This document shows positions 26,882 through 38,350 of a stretch of DNA of 64,000 bases, in pieces (the first letter of the stretch is position 1; each line of letters starts with the position of its first letter). The DNA comes from Salinibacterium hongtaonis (GTDB lineage Bacteria; Actinomycetota; Actinomycetes; Actinomycetales; Microbacteriaceae), in NCBI RefSeq assembly GCF_003065485.1, contig NZ_CP026951.1, positions 1,736,001 to 1,800,000 on the forward strand, read 5' to 3'. The notes beneath the pieces are model-generated. The model had not been told where the DNA came from. It worked only from the letters and a program-made list of their open reading frames with translations, and ran no database searches. The position numbers and the translations under genes were made by a program.

Positions 26882-27652
26882 GTGGACGCCACCCCTCAGC
26901 CCCAGTTCGTGCTCTCTTCGGACGGCCTCAAGCTCGCCACCTACGATTTTGGCGATCTCGATGCCCCGCCCGTCGTCGCCCTGCACGGCTTCGCCGCATC
27001 GGCCCTCGTCAATTGGCAGGTGACGGGATGGATCCGCGACCTGACCCGTGCCGGCCACCGGGTGATCGCGGTAGACCAACGTGGGCATGGGCAGAGCGAC
27101 AAGCCTTACGATCCAGAGCGTTACACCATGGAACTCTTCGTCGACGACCTGTCGCAAGTGCTCAACACCTACATGCTCGGCGACGTCTCACTGCTGGGGT
27201 ACTCCCTGGGCTCGCGTGTGAGCTGGCTCGCCGCGCCGGCGCTTCCCCACCTCGTCACCCGGGCCGTGCTCGGCGGGCTGCCGGAGGGAGACCCCCTGAC
27301 TCGGTTCGATCTCGAAGCGGCTCGTGATTACGTGCGGACAGGGAGGACGATTGAGGACCCCCTCACCTCAGCATTCGTCATGATGGCGGCACGGGTTCCC
27401 GGCAACGACCTCGAATCACTGATTTCGCTCGTGGAAGGGCTACGCGGCGGCCTGCAGGCCGACACCACAAACGCGCCGGAGCAGCCCCTCCTGCTCGGCA
27501 CGGGCACCGACGACCTCATCATCGACCAGTCGCGTCGGCTGGCCGAAAGTGCGCCGCACGCGCGCTTTGTCGAGATTCCCGACCGTAACCACTTCAGCGC
27601 CCCCTCGTCTGGCGCGTTCAGAACCGCTGCCGTCGCCTTTCTGAGCGAATAG
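26882..27652 (+). CDS. Alpha/beta hydrolase
   Basis: A 256-residue enzyme from GTG 26882. VVALHGFAASALVNWQ carries the oxyanion loop, VIAVDQRGHGQSDKP follows, the nucleophile elbow is LLGYSLGSRVSW with S108, TGTDDLIID gives the acid region, and EIPDRNHFSAPSS the histidine. All catalytic positions appear intact, in contrast to the 20.5 kb hydrolase. The substrate cannot be told. A longer in-frame start at 26711 overlaps the previous gene and gives an unnatural Pro/Ser-rich N-terminus, so it was rejected. Confidence 0.85.
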   Translation: MDATPQPQFVLSSDGLKLATYDFGDLDAPPVVALHGFAASALVNWQVTGWIRDLTRAGHRVIAVDQRGHGQSDKPYDPERYTMELFVDDLSQVLNTYMLGDVSLLGYSLGSRVSWLAAPALPHLVTRAVLGGLPEGDPLTRFDLEAARDYVRTGRTIEDPLTSAFVMMAARVPGNDLESLISLVEGLRGGLQADTTNAPEQPLLLGTGTDDLIIDQSRRLAESAPHARFVEIPDRNHFSAPSSGAFRTAAVAFLSE

Positions 27653-27693
27653 GCGCCTCCGGGCGCGCACCTCTGCAGGAGCCTCGACAACGA

Positions 27694-27734
27694 CGCAGGG
27701 CCGACATCCCCTGATGGCGGATGCCGGCCCTGCG
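27694..27734. terminator. Hairpin between convergent genes, probable bidirectional terminator
   Basis: CGCAGGGCCG and CGGCCCTGCG form a perfect 10-bp stem, with further partial pairing in the 21-base loop. It lies between the stops of the rightward hydrolase (27652) and the leftward gatB (27748). No strong T-tract follows on either strand, so the termination role is inferred from position. Confidence 0.6.
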
Positions 27735-27747
27735 ATCGAATGGCGCG

Positions 27748-29292
27748 TTACTGTGCGGCGCGCTCCAGAACCAGCTCACGGACGCGGGCAGCATCCGCCT
27801 GGCCCTTCATAGCCTTCATGACGGCACCAATCACGGCACCGGCGGCCTGAACCTTGCCGTCCTTGATCTTGGCAAGAACGTCCGGCTGCGAGGCCAGAGC
27901 TTCGTCGATCGCCGCAATGAGCGCGCCGTCGTCAGAGACAACGGCGAGGCCGCGCTCCTTGACCACGTGCGATGGCGATCCCTCGCCGGCGATAACGCCC
28001 TCAAGCACCTGGCGGGCAAGACGGTCGGTGAGTTCGCCGTCTTCGACCATGGCTACAAGCTCTGAGACATGCAGCGGGCTCACGAGGCTCGCAGCATCCA
28101 CGCCACGCTCGTTGGCGACACGCGCGATCTCGCCCGTCCACCACTTGCGGGCAGCATGAGCGGATGCCCCTGCCGCGGTCGTGGCCTCAACCTCGTTGAG
28201 CAGACCCGAGTTCACGACATCCTGGAACTCAAGGTCAGTGAAGCCCCACGCCTCCTTGAGGCGGCGGCGACGAATCGCGGGGGCCTCGGGAAGCGCTGCA
28301 CGCAGTTCGGCGATGAGCTCCTTTGACGGCTCAACCGGCAGAAGGTCGGGCTCGGGAAAGTAGCGATAGTCGTCGGCGTCGCTCTTGGGGCGACCCGCCG
28401 AGGTCTGGCCCGTGTCTTCGTGCCAGTGACGGGTCTCCTGGATGATCGTTCCACCCTTGGCGAGAATCGCCGCCTGACGCTGGATTTCGTACCGGATGGC
28501 ACGCTCAACGCTGCGCAGGCTGTTGACGTTCTTCGTCTCGGTGCGGGTACCGAGCGGCAACGGCAGGCCTGCGACCTGAGCCTCGGCTACCGCAGCGCGC
28601 GAACGCAGCGAGATGTTGGCGTCACAGCGCAGGTTGCCGCGCTCCATCTTCGCCTCGGAAATACCGAGCGAGATCACGATGTCGCGAATAGCCGAAACAT
28701 ACGCTTTGGCCAGCACGGGGGCGTCATGCTCTGCCCCGTAGATGATGTTGGTGACGATTTCGACGAGGGGAACACCGGCACGGTTGTAGTCAACGAGCGA
28801 GTATTCGGCACCCTGGATGCGGCCGGTCGCCCCGCCGACGTGCGTGAGCTTGCCCGCATCCTCTTCCATGTGAGCGCGCTCGATCGACACGTCGAAGAGA
28901 CGGCCGTCGGGCAGCTCAACTTCGACGTTGCCGTCGAACGCGATCGGCTCGTCGTACTGGCTGATCTGGTAGTTCTTGGCGAGGTCTGGATAGAAGTAGT
29001 TCTTACGTGCGAACCGCGACGACGGTGCGATCTCGCATCCGAGGGCGAGGCCAAGGCTGATCGAATCCCTAATTGCCTGCTCGTTCACCACGGGCAGCGA
29101 GCCGGGAAGGCCGAGGCACACGGGAGTGATCATCGTGTTGGGCTCACCCGTGCCACCGTCGGCCGCGGCCGGGTTGGGGGCATCCGAGAACATCTTGGTC
29201 TTGGTGTTGAGTTCGACGTGCACCTCGAAGCCGAGCACGGGCTCGAACAACTCGAGGGCCTTGTCGAAGTCCATCAGTTCTGCTTTGGCCAT
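27748..29292 (-). CDS. gatB: Aspartyl/glutamyl-tRNA(Asn/Gln) amidotransferase subunit B
   Basis: A full-length 514-residue GatB, which with GatA and GatC converts misacylated Glu-tRNA(Gln) or Asp-tRNA(Asn) to the amidated form. Visible marks are [65 protein letters not shown] and the [11 protein letters not shown] loop, followed by the C-terminal helical tail domain (about 360-510). It is the last gene of gatC-gatA-gatB; its ATG shares one base with the gatA stop. Confidence 0.97.
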   Translation of the reverse strand: MAKAELMDFDKALELFEPVLGFEVHVELNTKTKMFSDAPNPAAADGGTGEPNTMITPVCLGLPGSLPVVNEQAIRDSISLGLALGCEIAPSSRFARKNYFYPDLAKNYQISQYDEPIAFDGNVEVELPDGRLFDVSIERAHMEEDAGKLTHVGGATGRIQGAEYSLVDYNRAGVPLVEIVTNIIYGAEHDAPVLAKAYVSAIRDIVISLGISEAKMERGNLRCDANISLRSRAAVAEAQVAGLPLPLGTRTETKNVNSLRSVERAIRYEIQRQAAILAKGGTIIQETRHWHEDTGQTSAGRPKSDADDYRYFPEPDLLPVEPSKELIAELRAALPEAPAIRRRRLKEAWGFTDLEFQDVVNSGLLNEVEATTAAGASAHAARKWWTGEIARVANERGVDAASLVSPLHVSELVAMVEDGELTDRLARQVLEGVIAGEGSPSHVVKERGLAVVSDDGALIAAIDEALASQPDVLAKIKDGKVQAAGAVIGAVMKAMKGQADAARVRELVLERAAQ

Positions 29293-30833
29293 CAGACCGC
29301 TCCCTCCTGTGCTGCAAATTCTTCACCGAGCGCCAGGTCGGGCGCCCTGCTGATGAGGGTGTGTCCCCATTGCTCTTCGAGGAGCGCCTCCAGGGCTGCA
29401 CCCACCGTGTAGAGCCGGGCATCCTCGCGAGCGGGAGCCATGATCTGCAGACCGGCGGGGAGCCCGTCCTCTGCGGCGAGGCCCATGGGCAAGCTCATAC
29501 CGGGAACACCCGCGAGGTTCGCGGGGATCGTCGTGACGTCGTTGAGGTACATCGCAAGTGGGTCGTTGAGCTTCTCGCCCAGCTTGAACGCCGTGGTGGG
29601 CGCAGAGGGCGAGACGAGAACATCCGCCTGCGTGAACGCAGCATCGAAGTCGCGCTGGATGAGCGTGCGAACCTTCTGCGCGCTTCCGTAGTAGGCGTCG
29701 TAGTAGCCGGCGCTCAGCGCGTAGGTACCGAGGATGATGCGGCGCTTTACCTCGTCGCCCAGGCCAGCCTCGCGGGTCGCGGCCATGACATCCTCAACGG
29801 TGCCGCCGCCAGGAATCTTGGCGCGCATGCCGAATCGAACGGAGTCGAATTTGGCGAGGTTGCTCGATGCCTCTGCGGGCAGGATCAGGTAGTACGCGGC
29901 GATGGCGTACTCAAAGCTCGGGGCAGAGACCTCCACGATCTCGGCACCGGCTGCGGCCATCGTGTCGAGGGCCTGGTGAAACAGCGTGTGGACTCCCGCC
30001 TGGAAGCCCTCGCCATCAAGCTCTTTGACGACGCCGACGCGAACACCCTTGAGCGAGCGCGACTGGGCGCCGGCACGGGCGGCTTCGGCGAAGCTCGGCC
30101 ACTCGTCCCGCAGCGACGTGGAATCGCGGCGGTCGTGGCCCCCGATCACATCGTGAAGCAGAGCGGCATCGAGAACGGTGCGTGAGACGGGGCCGACCTG
30201 GTCGAGCGACGACGCAAGCGCGATCGCACCGTAGCGAGAGACTCCGCCATAGGTGGGCTTGACGCCGACAGACCCGGTGACGGCGGCGGGCTGACGAATC
30301 GACCCACCGGTGTCGCTGCCGAGGGCGAGGGGTGCCTCAAACGCGGCGACCGCAGCGGCCGAGCCGCCACCGGATCCACCGGGGATGCGGTCGAGCGACC
30401 ACGGGTTGCGGGTGGGGCCATAGGCCGAGTGCTCCGTCGACGACCCCATGGCGAACTCGTCCATGTTGGTCTTGCCGAGCGGCACCAGGTCTGCCTCGCG
30501 CAGCTTGCGCACAACGGTTGCGTCGTAGGGCGAAACCCAGCCCTCAAGGATGCGGGAGCCTGCCGTCGTGGGCATGTCGGTCGTGCACAGGATGTCCTTG
30601 ATAGCGATGGGCACACCGGCAAGGGCGCCCAGAGGCTCTCCTGCTGCGCGGCGTGCGTCGATCGAGGCTGCGGTCGAGAGGGCAGCATCCGAAACATGAA
30701 GGAACGCGTGAACGTCTCCGTCGACTGCTGCGATGCGGTCGAGGTGCGCCTGCGTTGCTTCAACGCTTGACACCTCGCCGGATGCGAGCTTGGAACTCAG
30801 GTCTGCGGCAGAAAGCCGGGTCAGGTCGGTCAC
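29292..30833 (-). CDS. gatA: Aspartyl/glutamyl-tRNA(Asn/Gln) amidotransferase subunit A
   Basis: A 513-residue amidase-signature enzyme supplying ammonia from glutamine to GatB. The Ser-cisSer-Lys triad is visible: K79 in [10 protein letters not shown]154 in [12 protein letters not shown] and S178 in [11 protein letters not shown], at positions matching well-studied GatA proteins. The C-terminus ends [13 protein letters not shown]. The start overlaps the gatC stop by four bases, and the stop shares a base with the gatB start. Translational coupling fits the 1:1:1 complex. Confidence 0.97.
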   Translation of the reverse strand: MTDLTRLSAADLSSKLASGEVSSVEATQAHLDRIAAVDGDVHAFLHVSDAALSTAASIDARRAAGEPLGALAGVPIAIKDILCTTDMPTTAGSRILEGWVSPYDATVVRKLREADLVPLGKTNMDEFAMGSSTEHSAYGPTRNPWSLDRIPGGSGGGSAAAVAAFEAPLALGSDTGGSIRQPAAVTGSVGVKPTYGGVSRYGAIALASSLDQVGPVSRTVLDAALLHDVIGGHDRRDSTSLRDEWPSFAEAARAGAQSRSLKGVRVGVVKELDGEGFQAGVHTLFHQALDTMAAAGAEIVEVSAPSFEYAIAAYYLILPAEASSNLAKFDSVRFGMRAKIPGGGTVEDVMAATREAGLGDEVKRRIILGTYALSAGYYDAYYGSAQKVRTLIQRDFDAAFTQADVLVSPSAPTTAFKLGEKLNDPLAMYLNDVTTIPANLAGVPGMSLPMGLAAEDGLPAGLQIMAPAREDARLYTVGAALEALLEEQWGHTLISRAPDLALGEEFAAQEGAV

Positions 30834-31129
30834 TGCTCTTCTCCCAGAATTGCCGAAACGATAAATCGGCTCTCGTCGTGCTCAGGTGCCCCCGCGAGTG
30901 CCTGCTCGGTCGTCAGCGTCTCGCCAACAACATCGGGCCGGAACACATTCGACAGCGGGATGGGGTGCGAGGTCGCCGGCACGTCTGGCGTGGCGATCTC
31001 CGACACCTTGGCGATCGAATCGACGATTGCGCCGAGCTCGCCCGTAAGCTTCTCGATCTCCTCGGGAGTCAAGGCGATGCGCGCCAGATTGGCCAGGTGC
31101 GCGACCTGCTCGTTCGTGATTTCAGACAT
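30830..31129 (-). CDS. gatC: Aspartyl/glutamyl-tRNA(Asn/Gln) amidotransferase subunit C
   Basis: A 99-residue protein that wraps around GatA and GatB to hold the complex. It reads [20 protein letters not shown], then [19 protein letters not shown], and ends [11 protein letters not shown], all typical of GatC. ATG 31129 is chosen over an in-frame upstream start because MS-IT-EQVxHLAxLARL is the family N-terminus. First gene of the gatCAB operon. Confidence 0.96.
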   Translation of the reverse strand: MSEITNEQVAHLANLARIALTPEEIEKLTGELGAIVDSIAKVSEIATPDVPATSHPIPLSNVFRPDVVGETLTTEQALAGAPEHDESRFIVSAILGEEQ

Positions 31130-31197
31130 AGTTCTCCGAAGCGTTGTGGCCGGGGGTACAGCCAATCCTATCCGCCCGACCTGACACCGCTCGGCGG

Positions 31198-32619
31198 CTA
31201 TCTGGCCAGAATCTGCTGAGCCTGACCCGGCACCTCCGCTAGACGACCGAGACCGATCAAAGCGAAGCTTCGCATTGCCTTGGTGCCGGCGGCAAAATAG
31301 CCTAGGTGGCCAACGGCCGAGCCGAGGGTCTTGCCCGTCACATCGTCGTGACCGGTACCGACGTCCATCTGCACGGCGCCGAAGGCGGGATCCCCGGGAT
31401 CGCTACCGTGAAAGGCGATGTCGGCCACAGGATCCCACGACGCCTCGCCCACAAACACCGCTCCGTCGGCAAGCCCGAGGCCCCTGACATCGTCGACCGC
31501 GACTCCCGGAGATCCGACGATCGCCAGCGCGTCGATATCTAGGGTGCCCCGCTGGAGCGCAATGGACGCTGCAGTCGACCCATAGGAATGCGTGATGAGC
31601 GACACTTTGGGTTGCCGATCCCCGCGGACGGCGCGCAGACCATCGACGGTTGCGCTGAGCGCGTCGGCCCCATCATGTGCGAGATCGAGTGCGCCGACGG
31701 TGAAGATATTGGGCGTCTCATAGCCCATCCAGGCAACGGTGGCGATGGACGAGGCCGAGGGAGGATCCGTCGTTGACGAAGACATCTCTGTACCCGCGAC
31801 GTGCGATTCGGAGGTCGATTGCGAATCGGACGACGCGAGGATCGGGCCCGCAGAGAGCGGATTCGCAACCAGAGACATTTTGTCTCTGTGAATATCGAGT
31901 GCGATCTCCGTCCAGTCGACTATCTGACCCTGCACAGTGAAGAACATCCCTGGCACCAGAAAGCTGACATAGTCGGCCTCTGCGACATCGCCAAGGGCGA
32001 CTACGGCTTGACCCGGCCACGCGACATCGACGGCAAGAAGATGCCGGGAGGGAATCTGGCCCTGTTCGCCGAGTGCGAGCCGCACCTCCCGCAGCATGTC
32101 GAGTCTCGCCTCATCGGCTGCGCGTGCCGCGGTTCCTCCCGCACTCGCGAGCCCCGCCTCGATCTGCGAGATCGTGATCTCGAGATAGGCCCGGTTCGCT
32201 GCATCACGCACGTCGTAGGGAACCCCGTCGAGATTGCCGACGAGACCGGGAACAAGGGCAACGAGGTCATGGCGCTTCTGCTGGGCAAGCTGCGACCACC
32301 ACCTCACGACCTCCGTTGACTCCGGGGGGTTCTCGCCGAGCGCACTGAGCGTGCTGGCGTACCGAGTCGCAAAATCGCCGAGGGCGAGCCGGTCGAGGTG
32401 CGCGACACCGTCCAGGAGCGCTAGCCCATCGAGCGCGCCAAGACCAGCCAGTTGGCCGGCGGGAGAAAGCGTCGGGAGGCGAGACGACGCAGCCCGGTAG
32501 CTGATCGATGCCGCCGTTGTTGATGCCGTCGGAGATGGCCGCGGGGTCGCCACAATAGCCCCGGCGAGTCCGAGGACGAGTGCCGAGGAAGCAACGATCG
32601 CCACGAGACGAGGGAGCAC
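31198..32619 (-). CDS. Exported DUF1023-type alpha/beta hydrolase
   Basis: A 473-residue protein with an N-terminal hydrophobic signal (VAIVASSALVLGLAGAIVA) and a helical middle region. It has a DUF1023 alpha/beta hydrolase domain in the C-terminal half: VAWMGYETPNIFTVGALDLAHDGADALSA, nucleophile elbow SLITHSYGSTAASIAL, VGSPGVAVDDVR, and GHLGYFAAGTKAM with the catalytic histidine. DUF1023 members are actinobacterial exported hydrolases of unknown substrate. GTG 32619 follows AAGGG by eight bases. Between ligA and gatC in the same direction. Confidence 0.85.
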   Translation of the reverse strand: MLPRLVAIVASSALVLGLAGAIVATPRPSPTASTTAASISYRAASSRLPTLSPAGQLAGLGALDGLALLDGVAHLDRLALGDFATRYASTLSALGENPPESTEVVRWWSQLAQQKRHDLVALVPGLVGNLDGVPYDVRDAANRAYLEITISQIEAGLASAGGTAARAADEARLDMLREVRLALGEQGQIPSRHLLAVDVAWPGQAVVALGDVAEADYVSFLVPGMFFTVQGQIVDWTEIALDIHRDKMSLVANPLSAGPILASSDSQSTSESHVAGTEMSSSTTDPPSASSIATVAWMGYETPNIFTVGALDLAHDGADALSATVDGLRAVRGDRQPKVSLITHSYGSTAASIALQRGTLDIDALAIVGSPGVAVDDVRGLGLADGAVFVGEASWDPVADIAFHGSDPGDPAFGAVQMDVGTGHDDVTGKTLGSAVGHLGYFAAGTKAMRSFALIGLGRLAEVPGQAQQILAR

Positions 32620-32720
32620 GGTAGACCCTTCACTCTCCTGAATCGAGGACGGCCAGTAATGCTCCAGTGTAGGGGCATGGCGACGAGCATCTCTTAAAAA
32701 AGCTCAGTTGTTAACAAACC

Positions 32721-32765
32721 CTGTTCATTAGGCCCGGCGAGCTCTGTTCTTTAGGCCCGGCGAGC

Positions 32766-32766
<1 letters not shown>
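32721..32766. repeat. 23-bp tandem duplication at the ligA 3' end
   Basis: Two adjacent 23-base units (32721-32743 and 32744-32766) differ at one position and share TTAGGCCCGGCGAGCT. The second unit ends on the first base of the ligA stop codon complement, so the duplication lies immediately after the stop. The 10-base palindrome TTGTTAACAA is just to the left (32708-32717). Confidence 0.85.
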
Positions 32767-35003
<2,237 letters not shown>

Positions 35004-35058
35004 CTAGGCACCGACACCGACACCGACAGGCGTCGAATACCCGGCCGAAGAAGCAGCG

Positions 35059-36177
35059 TTACGCGTCGGCAGGAACCGCACTCACGGTGCGGTCGATCGT
35101 GCACTGGCCCAGAACGCGAGTGCCCACATAGACAACCGCCGTCTGGCCCGTCGAAACACCGTTCAGAGGCGTCGTGGGTCGGATGACGAGCTCGGGCCCT
35201 GCCTCAGTGTCGACAACCTGGGCGATGGCGGGCATGGGATCGGAATGAGCGCGCACCTGCACGTGGCAGTCGAACGGCACAGCGGGGTTATCGGGTGCGA
35301 GGCCAGCCCAGGTGAACCGGGTTCCCGCAACCTCGGCAAGGTCAAGCGCCTCACGAGGTCCAACAACGACCGTGTTGTCCTTGGGGCGAATCTCCAACAC
35401 AAACCGCGGCCGACCATCGACGCTGGGCACACCGAGGTTGAGGCCCTTGCGCTGGCCGATGGTGAACGCGGCGGCACCCTCGTGCTTGCCGATCACCGCA
35501 CCGGATCGATCGAGGATCGTGCCCTGCTCGGCGCCCACTCGGTCGGCAAGCCACCCGCGAGTGTCCCCGTCGGGGATGAAGCAGATGTCGTGGCTGTCGG
35601 GCTTGCTCGCGACACTGAAGCCGCGCTCCGCGGCCTCGGCCCGCACCTCTGCCTTCGACGGGGTGTCCCCGAGCGGAAAGAGGCAGTGGTCGAGCTGGTC
35701 GGCCGTGAGCACGCCGAGCACATACGACTGGTCCTTGGCCCACGCTGCGGCGCGGTGCAGCTCCCGGTTGCCCTCAGCATCCGTGACCACCTTGGCGTAG
35801 TGCCCCGTGACGACGGCGTCGAACCCCAGGTCGATGGCCTTCTCCAGTAACGCGGCGAACTTGATCTTCTCGTTGCACCGCATACACGGGTTGGGCGTGC
35901 GCCCCGCCTGGTACTCCTCGATGAAGTTGTCGACAACATCGAGCTTGAACCGCTCGGAGAAATCCCACACGTAGTAGGGGATGCCGATGATGTTGGCGGC
36001 ACGCTGGGCATCCATCGAGTCTTCGATCGTGCAGCATCCGCGGCTGCCGGTGCGCAGTGTGCCCGGCATGCGGCTGAGCGCAAGATGAACACCGACAACC
36101 TCGTGGCCCGCCTCGACGGCGCGGGCAGCGGCGACGGCGGAATCCACCCCGCCACTCATCGCTGCTAAAACCTTCAC
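35059..36177 (-). CDS. mnmA: tRNA-uridine 2-sulfurtransferase MnmA
   Basis: A 372-residue enzyme that adds sulfur at C2 of the wobble uridine of Lys, Glu and Gln tRNAs. The ATP pyrophosphatase P-loop is SGGVDSAV (8-15). The catalytic cysteines lie in [12 protein letters not shown] and [17 protein letters not shown] marks the central domain. [12 protein letters not shown] insertion near residue 48 occurs in other actinobacterial MnmA. The cysteine desulfurase 3.6 kb upstream could provide the sulfur. Confidence 0.96.
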   Translation of the reverse strand: MKVLAAMSGGVDSAVAAARAVEAGHEVVGVHLALSRMPGTLRTGSRGCCTIEDSMDAQRAANIIGIPYYVWDFSERFKLDVVDNFIEEYQAGRTPNPCMRCNEKIKFAALLEKAIDLGFDAVVTGHYAKVVTDAEGNRELHRAAAWAKDQSYVLGVLTADQLDHCLFPLGDTPSKAEVRAEAAERGFSVASKPDSHDICFIPDGDTRGWLADRVGAEQGTILDRSGAVIGKHEGAAAFTIGQRKGLNLGVPSVDGRPRFVLEIRPKDNTVVVGPREALDLAEVAGTRFTWAGLAPDNPAVPFDCHVQVRAHSDPMPAIAQVVDTEAGPELVIRPTTPLNGVSTGQTAVVYVGTRVLGQCTIDRTVSAVPADA

Positions 36178-36214
36178 CGAAGCAGTCTACGCGCGCTGCG
36201 CTGAGCGCCCCTGG

Positions 36215-36427
36215 TTAGGGAATGTCGTTGAGGGTTTTCTCCACCGCGATGAGCCGAGTGTCGATTGTGTCGAGGCGCTCCATGAGCTTCTCGTTCACCG
36301 CGGTGTTCTGCGCGATCACCGCGTCGAGGTTCTTGTTGCGCCCCGCAAACGTCGTGGCGGAGGTCACAATGACCCACGCGAAGATTCCGGCGATCGCGAT
36401 CCACGCGAACCAAGGAATGTGCTCCAT
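36215..36427 (-). CDS. Small single-helix membrane protein with coiled-coil tail
   Basis: A 70-residue protein. One transmembrane helix (HIPWFAWIAIAGIFAWVIVTS) near the N-terminus is followed by a charged heptad-patterned tail (VIAQNTAVNEKLMERLDTIDTRLIAVEKTLNDIP), predicted as a coiled coil. Its ATG shares one base with the stop of the ArsR-type gene (TGATG), so both come from one transcript. Function unknown; a membrane-bound partner of the regulator is one possibility. Confidence 0.75.
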   Translation of the reverse strand: MEHIPWFAWIAIAGIFAWVIVTSATTFAGRNKNLDAVIAQNTAVNEKLMERLDTIDTRLIAVEKTLNDIP

Positions 36428-36762
36428 CAGATTTCTCCAGACTCTGCGCTTTCGGCGCTTCGGGCGACGGCCGCGACGAGGGTCTCGGCGTCGATTGTGA
36501 GCGTGAACGGCAGCACCTCAAAGTACTTAAGGGCTTTGCCGTCCTCGCTGAGTTCGAGGCTCCCGGCGACGTATCCGGATTCCTCGAGTTTCGTCAGGTG
36601 CATATAGAGGAGCGCACGCGACATGCCCACCCTGCGGGCAAGCTCGCTGACGTGCAGCCTCTCCCCCGCGAGCATTGCAATGATGCGCATGCGCTGCGCG
36701 CTCGAAATGGCAGTGAGTTTGATGCTCAGCTCATCGGCCGACATCTCCGTAATTTCGCTCAT
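36427..36762 (-). CDS. ArsR-type winged-helix transcriptional regulator
   Basis: A 111-residue protein from ATG 36762. The winged-helix core reads ISSAQRMRIIAMLAGERLHV, then SELARRVGMSRALLYMHLTKLEESGYV (recognition helix), then a beta wing with ALKYFEVLPFTLTI. This resembles DNA-binding repressors of the ArsR/PadR-like class, without a visible metal-binding cysteine pair. The strong ribosome-binding sequence AAGGAGG lies six bases before the ATG, which decides the start over the GTG at 36768. A promoter with an overlapping inverted repeat directly upstream suggests autoregulation. Confidence 0.88.
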   Translation of the reverse strand: MSEITEMSADELSIKLTAISSAQRMRIIAMLAGERLHVSELARRVGMSRALLYMHLTKLEESGYVAGSLELSEDGKALKYFEVLPFTLTIDAETLVAAVARSAESAESGEI

Positions 36763-36778
36763 CGCCACCTCCTTGTTT

Positions 36779-36804
36779 CACCTGTTAGAAGAAACTTACA
36801 GGTG
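36779..36804. promoter_or_regulatory. Operator-like inverted repeat upstream of the ArsR-type gene
   Basis: CACCTGT and ACAGGTG (7-bp perfect arms, 12-base spacer) span the -10 element of the leftward promoter and end 17 bases before the regulator start. The size and position fit a winged-helix dimer site that would block its own promoter. Confidence 0.7.
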
Positions 36805-36821
36805 CAAGGTGTACGTGTCAA
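36793..36821 (-). promoter_or_regulatory. Sigma-70-type promoter of the ArsR-type operon
   Basis: On the leftward strand a perfect TTGACA -35 box (36816-36821) and a TAAGTT -10 box (36793-36798) are separated by exactly 17 bases. The -10 lies within the inverted repeat. The start codon follows 30 bases downstream of the -10, after AAGGAGG. Confidence 0.75.
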
Positions 36822-36850
36822 CCCGGACGGCATTCGCCGTAACTGTTGCT

Positions 36851-38350
36851 CTATCCAGCGGCACCTGGCTCGCTCAGGCGGGCGATGAGCTCGACCAAAA
36901 GGCGCTCAGTTACGGGCGCCGGGAGCGCCTGCATGAGCGCGAGAATCGGCGCCATCTGCTCGGGCAGAGCACCAGACTCTGAGGCGAGGCCCGCCCCCGA
37001 GAGCGCGGCCAGAGCCGATTCCGAATCGAGCGGGCGAGCACGCTCTGGGTCGCCGAGTCCCCCGAGCTGCTGCGCCACCGCTGCGGCACTTTCTGGCGAT
37101 ATCGGTGCGACACCCCTCACCTGGTCGGCCCCGGCAATGAGCGCGGCACCCAGATCCCCCACAACCGACTCCGTCACCGGGGTGACCGTTACGTGAGTCG
37201 TGTGCGGCAACCGTGACCCGTCCGGCTGCATCAGCCCCGGCTGGAGCTGCAGAAGCCATCCGCGGGCGCGAACTCGATCTGCCCAATGGTGGGGGTCGAC
37301 CCTTCGAGCGGCTGGCACCGAGTCATCCGACGCGACGGCAAAGAGCGGGCCAACGGGATCACCGACAACCCTCAGACCGTCAACAGAATCGATGATGCCG
37401 CGTAGAGCATCCGTCGCCCTACGACTCTGCGCCGTGAGCGACGCCAGGCCCTCGACTCCCAACCGCTGAATGATCGCCCAGGCCGCCGCAAGCGACGCCG
37501 CCGACTTGGACCCGAGCATTGTCGAGTTGACCACGGGGTAACCCGGCCATCGCGTGGCGGCAAAGAATTGAGCTCGCTGTCGGTCTCGGCCCCGATGGAG
37601 AAGCACAGAAACACCCTTGGGTGCGTAGCCGTATTTATGCAGGTCTGCCGAGATGCTGGTGACGCCGACAACAGAGAAATCCCATTCCGGCACGTCGTCC
37701 CCCCACCAGGGCAGCACCCACCCTCCAATGCAAGCATCGACGTGGCACGAGATTCCTGCCTCGCGGGCAGCAGCGGCCACGGGAGCGACGGGATCGAAGC
37801 TCGCGTGAGGGTACGCGGGCGCGGAGACCACGACGAGAGCGACATCGGGGCCGAACCGTGCGACGAGGTGGGCCGGGTCGACACGGCCATCCTGCCCCAC
37901 GGATACGAGGTCCAGGTCGAGACCGAAATAGTCCGCTGCCTTGTGAAATGCGGCGTGCACGGTGACGGGCGCAAGCAGGCGCGGCACACCAGTCCCTCCG
38001 GCAGCACGCCACAGATCCCGCGCGGTCTTGACCGCAAGCAAACAGCTTTCGGTGCCCCCTGAGGTCACGGTGCCGACTATTTCGGGGTCGTCGCCGTGCA
38101 GCATCCGTCGGGAGAACTCCACAATGTCGCGCTCCATGGCAGCGACGGAGGGGAATGTGGTGGGGTCGAGGCCATTGACGGGCTGCATGATGCGAATAGC
38201 CCGTGCGGCGAGTTCGTCGAGCTCTGCCAGCCCCGAGTCATAGACATAGGAGAGCACCCGCCCGCCATGAGTGGGGGCATCCATGTGCCTAAGGCTTTGC
38301 AGCCGATCGAGGATGCTCAGCGAACGCTCCGTCAGGATGTCGTCGTTCAC
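36851..38350 (-). CDS. Pyridoxal-phosphate-dependent decarboxylase/lyase
   Basis: A 499-residue fold-type I PLP enzyme. Marks are VTSGGTESCLLAVKTARD (phosphate loop), the stacking histidine in VHAAFHKAADYFGLDLDLV, HVDACIGGWVLPWW with the PLP aspartate, and the Schiff-base lysine K239 in ADLHKYGYAPKG. The closest look is the sphingosine-1-phosphate lyase/aromatic amino acid decarboxylase group. Substrate uncertain. It shares a four-base overlap with the GPH-type transporter upstream, suggesting the transporter imports its substrate or a product. Confidence 0.88.
   Translation of the reverse strand: MNDDILTERSLSILDRLQSLRHMDAPTHGGRVLSYVYDSGLAELDELAARAIRIMQPVNGLDPTTFPSVAAMERDIVEFSRRMLHGDDPEIVGTVTSGGTESCLLAVKTARDLWRAAGGTGVPRLLAPVTVHAAFHKAADYFGLDLDLVSVGQDGRVDPAHLVARFGPDVALVVVSAPAYPHASFDPVAPVAAAAREAGISCHVDACIGGWVLPWWGDDVPEWDFSVVGVTSISADLHKYGYAPKGVSVLLHRGRDRQRAQFFAATRWPGYPVVNSTMLGSKSAASLAAAWAIIQRLGVEGLASLTAQSRRATDALRGIIDSVDGLRVVGDPVGPLFAVASDDSVPAARRVDPHHWADRVRARGWLLQLQPGLMQPDGSRLPHTTHVTVTPVTESVVGDLGAALIAGADQVRGVAPISPESAAAVAQQLGGLGDPERARPLDSESALAALSGAGLASESGALPEQMAPILALMQALPAPVTERLLVELIARLSEPGAAG

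Noticed and set aside
28420-29412. 330-codon rightward frame opposite gatB
   Set aside because: A mirror of the gatB coding sequence; the composition is repetitive in V, D, G and R as expected from reverse reading.
35011-35028. Three CACCGA hexamer repeats between ligA and mnmA
   Set aside because: Too short to mean more than simple-sequence chance in GC-rich DNA.
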